A stretch of DNA of 64,000 bases from Glandiceps talaboti. Lineage: Eukaryota; Hemichordata; Enteropneusta; Spengelidae. The stretch spans positions 26,047,592 to 26,111,591 of the forward strand of contig NC_135554.1 of NCBI RefSeq assembly GCF_964340395.1, given 5' to 3'. Shown here one piece after another: positions 57,797 to 64,000 of the stretch; the first letter of the stretch is position 1, and each line of letters begins with the position of its first letter. The notes under the pieces were generated by a model that was given only the letters and a program-made list of their open reading frames with translations, had not been told where the DNA came from and did no database searches. The position numbers and the translations under genes are program-made.

Positions 57797-60700
57797 ACTG
57801 GTCTGAATGGATGGATAGACAGGGACTAGTCTGGATAGACAGGGACTAGTCTGTTGGGACAGAAACTGACTCATACAACAGTAAAACATTGACAATACAC
57901 ACTAACAAAAAGAAAACTAGCTGTATATTGTCTACTCCCAGAAAAGACGCCAAAATAATTGTGGTTTTTGTTTTATCTGCAGTCAATTCTGCCACTAACT
58001 GTACATTTAATCCAATTGAAACTACCAGTCAATAATCATTAGCGACAGTCATCCATGTTGCACTGTTACAGACCTTGTCGCAACATACAAAGCTAAAAAA
58101 GAGAAATTCCTGAATTTCCTGAATGCAGATCAAGTGTATGATTCACCAGCATTGCAGCTTAATTTCCATAGAAAGAAACACCTAATCTCCAATCTCAATA
58201 TTGAATGCAGTTATCAACAAGTAGGGGATCCTGATAAAATTTTCATTTTTTTTCCCCGACACTGCACTAAACTTAATTGCGTTCTCCGTAGGATACTGCA
58301 TCAGTCACTAAGAACACATGAATACCAATCAAAACACTGTACCATTGTACTGCTTTCTGTCTCACTCACAGATATTCAAATTTAACCATATTCTTTTTTA
58401 ACAGCTTAGGGATGATATTTCATGGGTCAACGACCAAACGACATGCCGACTTTTCCATCATCACGACAAAATTGACCCTGAGCACTTCAGTTTCCGACAA
58501 CTTTGAAACAAAAGAATTTTTCCCGCTTGGATGAGTACGTATGTGTATTCAGTTATACTACCGTAGTTCAAATATTATTGCAGACTATCAGCTTTCGCGT
58601 GCACTTTCACGAGACCACTTTAATTATGTTAGTTTTCACAATTTTATTATTAATTCAGAATTAGCTAGAGGGGGTTGATTTTATGGTGAGATAAATTTTC
58701 AATATTAAACTATCATATCTGGTAGCAATCCAGGTGATTTTATCCTACTCTTATCACTTGTATCAGCACTTCGACTATCAGAGACAGCTAATCTTATTTC
58801 CTGTGTTCTGGAACACTACAAAAGACAAATAACTGATGTAACATAATACATGTACATGTACTTCAGCACCTTCATTCCAACATGTATGTGGAAAAACGTG
58901 CCATTCACTTTTATTCATATTTCTTTCTCAATATTGTAAACTTTTGTAAAAATGTGCACTTTTGATCCAAAATTTTGGACAAATATTCATGAATACAAAT
59001 AATGTATGATTCTGGTTGTAAAAAAAAGTCTCAAAATACAAAAATTTGTTCAACTAATCTAGGCGGGAAATTGCTTGGTAGTGAGGTTAATCCCTTGTTT
59101 TGTAGTGGTTCCAAAATGTCTACTCACTGAACACAACTCTACTTGAAACCCATCCAACGACATCCTTCAACTTTGGTTTTCTATTTTCCTTATTTTCATG
59201 TGGTTTTTATTCCTATTCAGAGACGCTTCTCATAAAAACTGATGCCCCCGAAAAATGAATGCAAATTTTTTGATATATGACACAATTGTAGTACGTTCAA
59301 CATTTGTGCCATTGTCTTTCCTTTGTCAGTTTGTAGTCTGTAATTATTGTTTTTTCTTCGTCTGTGTGCTTTCATTAATAGTCTCTATTTCAATTAAAAC
59401 ATCATAATTGGGTTGTACAGACATGTATTGATTCACAGGTTTGTCAGGAATTTTATCACAAACATTCCAAAAAAAATAAGTTACTTATAGTGTATCATAA
59501 TATCATTTTATATAAGGCAATCATAAAAAAGTATGATCATAGATTTGTTTGGGTTGCTGTTATTCTGCTGCAGTGTCTGTAAATGTTATTTTTTACATCT
59601 TGTAAATTCAAACATGTACAGCAGTGAAGTCTTGATTGAGAAGCCTAACAGTGTTAAACACCATGACATACATGTATCGTACAGTCTAAACCAGAGACAA
59701 ACTTGTAAACTGCTGTATTATCAGTACTTTGTCTAATTTCCTTCAATTACATTTCTAGGTTTATTTGTAACTGATATTTACAATGTAAACACTGCATACA
59801 CGTCACAGAGAATTCATTTTCAATTCAAATAGATTTAAACTAATGGAAATCTCTGTTTACTTTACTTATCACACGATTAAAAACTCTCAATTTTAGAGAA
59901 CGGAAAGGCTACTTTATTTAGTCTATAATGACATGTATTTTTACTAAACTGAAAAAGTGTCAGTTAGAACTTATATCATATTTTTAGATGAACATAAATT
60001 GAAAACGTTAGTAGTACATTGAAAATATATTGATATACCTACAATATGGTGATAAAAACATTGCCATCAAATTCTACAAAATATTTACTCCAACTTTGGT
60101 ATGAAATAATGTAAAGTACAGGAAAAAAATTAGTTGTATAAATTAACAGGTTGACATAGAACACAACACAAATTTACAGACTTTGTGTGTCAGTGTCTGA
60201 GATATCTACATTTTTGTTCCTCATCAGTGCCAAAACCTGATCAGTTACAAGGCCAATATACATGTCCTTCTCTGCTGCAGGCTTACTGTTGAATTGTGAA
60301 TTTTACATGAGATAAAGGCCGGATATTTCCCATCTTGGGAAATGCATACTGAGTTTGATCTCTTCCATTACTGTCAAGTTGACTGACCAAGGATACACAA
60401 TAGGGAACTGAACTTGACAATATGATGGAAAGACACACAAATTCCTCACCATCACTCTTTCTACAAAGTTTGTCTGCATATTTATTTCAGTTTATGATAT
60501 TTTCTATTTGTACAAGATACAAGATAACTTGTGTTTGGAAATCTTTTGTCTTGAGTTCTTGGAGAAGTATGTAGCCCTCACTGGACTTTTTGGAAGAACA
60601 CATCAAAAACTCAGTCTTCTCCCCTTGGATAGAATGCAAGTATAGTGGCAAATTTGCATAATACTTTACATATCAACATGATGATTTGCATATAATATGC

Positions 60701-60824
60701 TTGTCTTCAGCATTGAAAACATACTCTGACATGTTTGTATTTAACACATACAGACATGAATATTGGGATCAGCCATTTCTCTTCATGTGACAATATTATT
60801 GTAATATTGTCATTCAAAAGATGA
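57797..60824. other. Long non-coding stretch
   Basis: Just after the 48-bp array, GGACTAGTCTGGATAGACAG is partly repeated. The block 58380-58700 is more unique and contains TTTCGCGTGCACTTTCACGAG and AATTATGTTAG. No gene, RNA or transposon is recognised in the rest. Confidence 0.45.
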
Positions 60825-61110
60825 CTAAACCTCAAGGATGGTAGAACACTTTTGAAACATGGCAGAAACCTGCCAAGCATTGTGGCCTTGGTAGCAAGGA
60901 TGCATGACAGTGTTAGCACTATGCTTTCTCTATAGTGGGGAGAACACAGCACAGCAAACACCTGCCAAGCATGGGGGTCTGGGTGTCAAGGATGGTGTTA
61001 GCACTATGTTATCTCTATAGTGGGAAAACACAGCATGGTAGAAACCTACCAAGCATGGCAGTTTTGGTGGCCAAGGATGGTGTTAGCATGATGCTTTCTC
61101 TATAGTGAGG
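60825..61110. repeat. Three copies of an 84-92-bp unit
   Basis: ACCTGCCAAGCAT (third copy ACCTACCAAGCAT) lies at 60868, 60960 and 61044, each followed by TGG and then GTGTTAGCA and TTTCTCTATAGTG. Copies are moderately diverged. Confidence 0.85.
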
Positions 61111-61117
61111 AAAGTAC

Positions 61118-61313
61118 AACTGGACATACTATAGTCTAGAGGCTATCCATGGCTTTGAACTGGACATAGTCTAGAAGCTATCAGTGACTTTGATCTGAAC
61201 ATACTACATTGTATAGTCTAGAAGCTATCCATGGCTTTGAACTGGACATAGTCTAGAGGCTATCAGTGACTTTGAATCCTTCTCCGAAAAAGTCAAAGCC
61301 ATGGATAGCCTCT
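61118..61313. repeat. Short direct repeats ending in an inverted copy
   Basis: The phrase GAACTGGACATAGTCTAGA and then (G/A)GCTATC, TGACTTTGA or CATGGCTTTGA, occurs four times. At 61293-61313 the reverse complement of 61138-61158 appears with no mismatch over 21 bases (TCAAAGCCATGGATAGCC and on). The unit can therefore form a long hairpin with the nearest copy. Confidence 0.85.
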
Positions 61314-62229
61314 ATTGACAGTTCATTATCTTAATATACACTATCAGTCAACACTATGCTTTTGATTACAATTCCTTATCCAAACACTTTGTACTGTTGA
61401 CTGTATTGACATATTATCCCACCAGTGTGAAACTGAAATGGAATTAGTGGGAATTAAATTGGATTTAATTTGAGTTTCCAGATTAGCATATTACATGTCC
61501 TGTTACATTTCTTTCACAATGTGCATATGCTGTGAAAAGTAATAATCATCTAACACATCCTGAATAATTGCAATTGAACTCTGATTGCAATGGTTGCCCT
61601 CGGAAACCACACCAAATTAGACTCACTCAGCTAAAAAAAAAAGAAATTGAACATGTCACAGTTGCCATGGAAACAACACCAATTACATTTCCCTTGCTCT
61701 GAGTAGTAAGAATGGTCAGAATTGGCTAAAATGGATTTAAAATCTGATTGGTTTATTTTCTGGTGTTGTTGATATCTATATAATTTGTGTTGTTAATTTC
61801 ATCTGTATTGCCTAACTTTGAGATATGAACTTGCCACGTGTAACGCTATTTTCATCAAATATCATATTTCTATAATTGTCATTATTATAACTTAAAGTTT
61901 AGACTTGTTTATCCATCATTTCAAGTTCTGTTTCCTATTTCATCTGTTAGTTGTACTTCAAGTGTTTCATGTATGTATTTATTTCTTTGTACTTTCACCA
62001 TTGCATAAAGTTGAATTCTGCTTGTTGAGAAAACTTCTGTACCTGTGCAAAACTTTATCAGAAATTCAAGCCATGTTTGTATTAAGCTACATGCATGTAC
62101 CATGTTTTTGAGTTATTGATGTTGTTCTGTATTTGCTAATAAATCTATTAATATCACTGATCCAAATTTAATGGTAAAAGATAGACAGACTTCCTGTTTT
62201 GAACTTGGTAATAAAAATAAGACATTAGG
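61314..62229. other. Non-coding stretch, partly unique
   Basis: Contains AT-core words such as GGAATTAAATTGGATTTAAT near 61449 and two X-box-like motifs listed next. Open frames on both strands at 61905-62111 are short and have no motif. Confidence 0.45.
61593..61674. promoter_or_regulatory. Pair of X-box-like motifs in a duplicated context
   Basis: GTTGCCCTCGGAAAC (61593-61607) and GTTGCCATGGAAAC (61661-61674) each have a perfect left RFX half-site and a right half-site with one mismatch. Each is followed by ACACCAA and ATTA, so the whole segment looks like an old 68-base duplication. RFX binding is inference. Confidence 0.35.
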
Positions 62230-62530
62230 GAACGATTGGAGATATACTCATTATTCCCTTTACTAATAATTAATGAAAATAATCATGAGTTGATGAGTCG
62301 GTCTTTCTTTGATCTCGTTCACTTTAATTAACAATATTCACACCTTACCACTAATTTCTCACATGGGAATTGAAACTGATTTTTTTTTACATAATAGACT
62401 GAAAGAGTTACATTAATTTGGTAAACGAACTAACAGCAATTAAATTACTAATTAGAATTGTCTCTCAACCCATATTATCTATTATGGCTAGTTATGGTTT
62501 ATAATGAACACAATTCTAATTGACCTAAGG
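62230..62530. promoter_or_regulatory. Homeodomain-site-rich block, candidate enhancer
   Basis: TAATAATTAATG, TTAATTAA (62324), CAATTAAATTACTAATTAG and TTCTAATTGA lie close together, with TCACACCT (62338-62345, a T-box half-site) and CTTTGATC (TCF type) between them. No repeat or frame explains the clustering, though AT richness alone inflates TAATTA counts. Confidence 0.3.
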
Positions 62531-62556
62531 GCCTTCACCCATCTATATTGCTGCAT

Positions 62557-62767
62557 GTATATGACCACCTAACTAACCTATTATAACCATCTAATTCAAC
62601 AACTGTGAACACATAACTTATTGAGACCACCTAACTCAGCAATTGTGACCACCTAACTCTGCTTTTGACCACCTAAGCAATTGTCACCACCTAACTGCTA
62701 TTGTGACTACCTAACTCTCCTATTGCGACCACCTAACTCTGCTATTGTGACCACCTAACTCTGCTTT
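62557..62767. repeat. ~22-bp minisatellite, about 9 copies
   Basis: The unit is GACCACCTAACTCTGCTATTGT with deletions and substitutions. Right-hand copies (62705-62767) are near identical, left-hand ones diverged. Confidence 0.92.
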
Positions 62768-64000
62768 CAATTTTGAAGCGTCACTCTTTTACATGATAGG
62801 TTTTTTTCAAAAAAAAATAGTTTCGTTTCCAAACATTGATTTATAGCACATTCTGGATAATGGATAAAAATTCTTACAAACAACAAACAGGTACATTATA
62901 TTAATCAGAATTTGGTGTGAATTTCTTTATAATATTCCAAAAAATTACTTGTATACTGATATTTTCATTCAAAATTCAACGGTACATAAGACATACATCT
63001 ATACTAATTAATTTACATGATACAACTGCCATACGTTATTTCAATCCATATCGTCTAACATCATCCTGTCAGGACCAAAACAGACAATAGCAAATTAAAG
63101 TACATCCCATACTAGTATATTGCCTTTTGTTAAATGTAACTGCTACCAGGCTCAACGAACTTCAAAGATTTTGTGAAAAAAAAAAATTAATAAATGTCAT
63201 CACAATTTGACATCATAATTAAATTCTTCATACCTTACCAGTTATGGATTATTTTAATATTTTTACTTACATTATTTTCTTATTTAACTGTCATTAATAG
63301 TATTTTTTTCATTTTTTTTTTACAATCACTTCACTTTATCTAATACTGTACATTTGATCTGAATTATATGAATATCAGCATTTGGATGTAAATACATGTA
63401 ATAATTAATATAGAATATCTTCTACAAACATTGCAGTAATGTTACAAATAAACATTTTGAAAAATGTTATCATAGTTCACATCCTACTCAGCTATACCTA
63501 GCATAAGTTTCTATCTACGGGGTCTTTCCAACCACTTGATTTTTTAAATACCGTTCCCATTTTACCGCAATTTCTCCATTCATGTGCAAATAATATAGAA
63601 AAAGCTGCTACAAACATTGTGGTAAACTTACAAGTGATTAGCTGAAGAGGAAAAAACCCTAGCGTAAAGCATGCAGAATGTAAATCGTAGACAATCAAGT
63701 AGAATTTCACTGTCTCTGATATGGTTCCATCATGTCTACAACAATCGTCCACAAAGTTCAGGTGTGTGTACTGGTTTTTATCTTGTCAGACAACCGTATT
63801 CCTTAGTGAACAGCTATCTGAGCAAAGTCTGCCCTCATCCATGCCAGAGAACTGTCACTGTATCACGTCATCCCGCCATCACTAAATAACCCTCACTAAC
63901 CCTACTGATAAGGCTTCATAATAACACAATTTTTATGCATGATAGGGGACAAAATAATCAGATAACTCCTACAAATTAAAGCATTCCACAATTCCCCCCT
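62768..64000. other. AT-rich non-coding stretch
   Basis: T-rich and A-rich tracts (62805-62818, 63176-63190 and 63305-63321), no gene. A 72-codon frame at 63671-63889 shows no motif. Confidence 0.5.

Noticed and set aside
56572-57849. 425-codon frame as a gene for a 16-residue-repeat protein
   Set aside because: It lies entirely in a 48-bp minisatellite that is also open in other frames and on the other strand. Nothing specific marks this frame as coding.

Overview
This window looks like non-coding nuclear DNA from an animal, most likely a marine invertebrate. The reasons are that it is strongly A+T-rich, it has no convincing long open reading frame outside tandem repeats, and it carries dense CA, GACA, CATA and CATC microsatellites. 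It also has many minisatellites, degenerate 3' ends of CR1/L2-like non-LTR retrotransposons, several palindromic MITE-like elements, and a high density of the palindrome TACATGTA, a habit I associate from memory with molluscs, amphioxus and other marine invertebrates. I cannot name the species. I see no bacterial operon, CRISPR array, rRNA gene, intact tRNA gene or virus. The window reads as a large intron or intergenic region.

Layout. Bases 0.1-7 kb hold two very old, decayed tandem repeats (about 74 bp and about 128 bp periods) and a foldback element (3045-3550). Bases 8.6-11 kb hold a non-LTR 3' end with a GGTG tail and a TA-flanked inverted-repeat element. Bases 13-17 kb hold a clean 44-bp minisatellite and another decayed repeat. 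Bases 18-22 kb hold CA/CGCA microsatellites followed by a long unique block. Bases 24-29 kb hold a TTAA-flanked palindromic MITE, a 1.1-kb minisatellite of 14- and 16-bp units, an 82/88-bp array fused to a tRNA-like head, and a CATC array.

Bases 30-34 kb are the densest part: a 44-bp array, GACA/CACT/CATA arrays, retroelement ends, an endonuclease-like fragment, a large inverted repeat around a CATA array, and a 61-bp array. Bases 34-43 kb hold unique blocks that look like regulatory DNA, G-rich tracts, a TTTAG array, one weak coding-exon candidate (42210-42433, minus strand) and two decayed arrays. Bases 43-46 kb hold a 27-bp array, an RFX X-box-like palindrome, a readable L2/CR1-like C-terminus and a second palindromic element. 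Bases 49-58 kb hold a polypurine array, several minisatellites and a 1.36-kb array of 48-bp units that stays open in several frames. Bases 60-64 kb hold two short arrays, an inverted repeat, a duplicated X-box-like motif, a homeodomain-site-rich block and a 22-bp array.

No genes can be shown to work together here. The most useful contents are the repeats, the transposon remnants and a few candidate regulatory blocks. I found no sequence that I would call a new functional system. The most distinctive observations are the four palindromic elements, the frame-open 48-bp minisatellite, the tRNA-like/minisatellite fusion and the inverted pair of segments around the CATA array.
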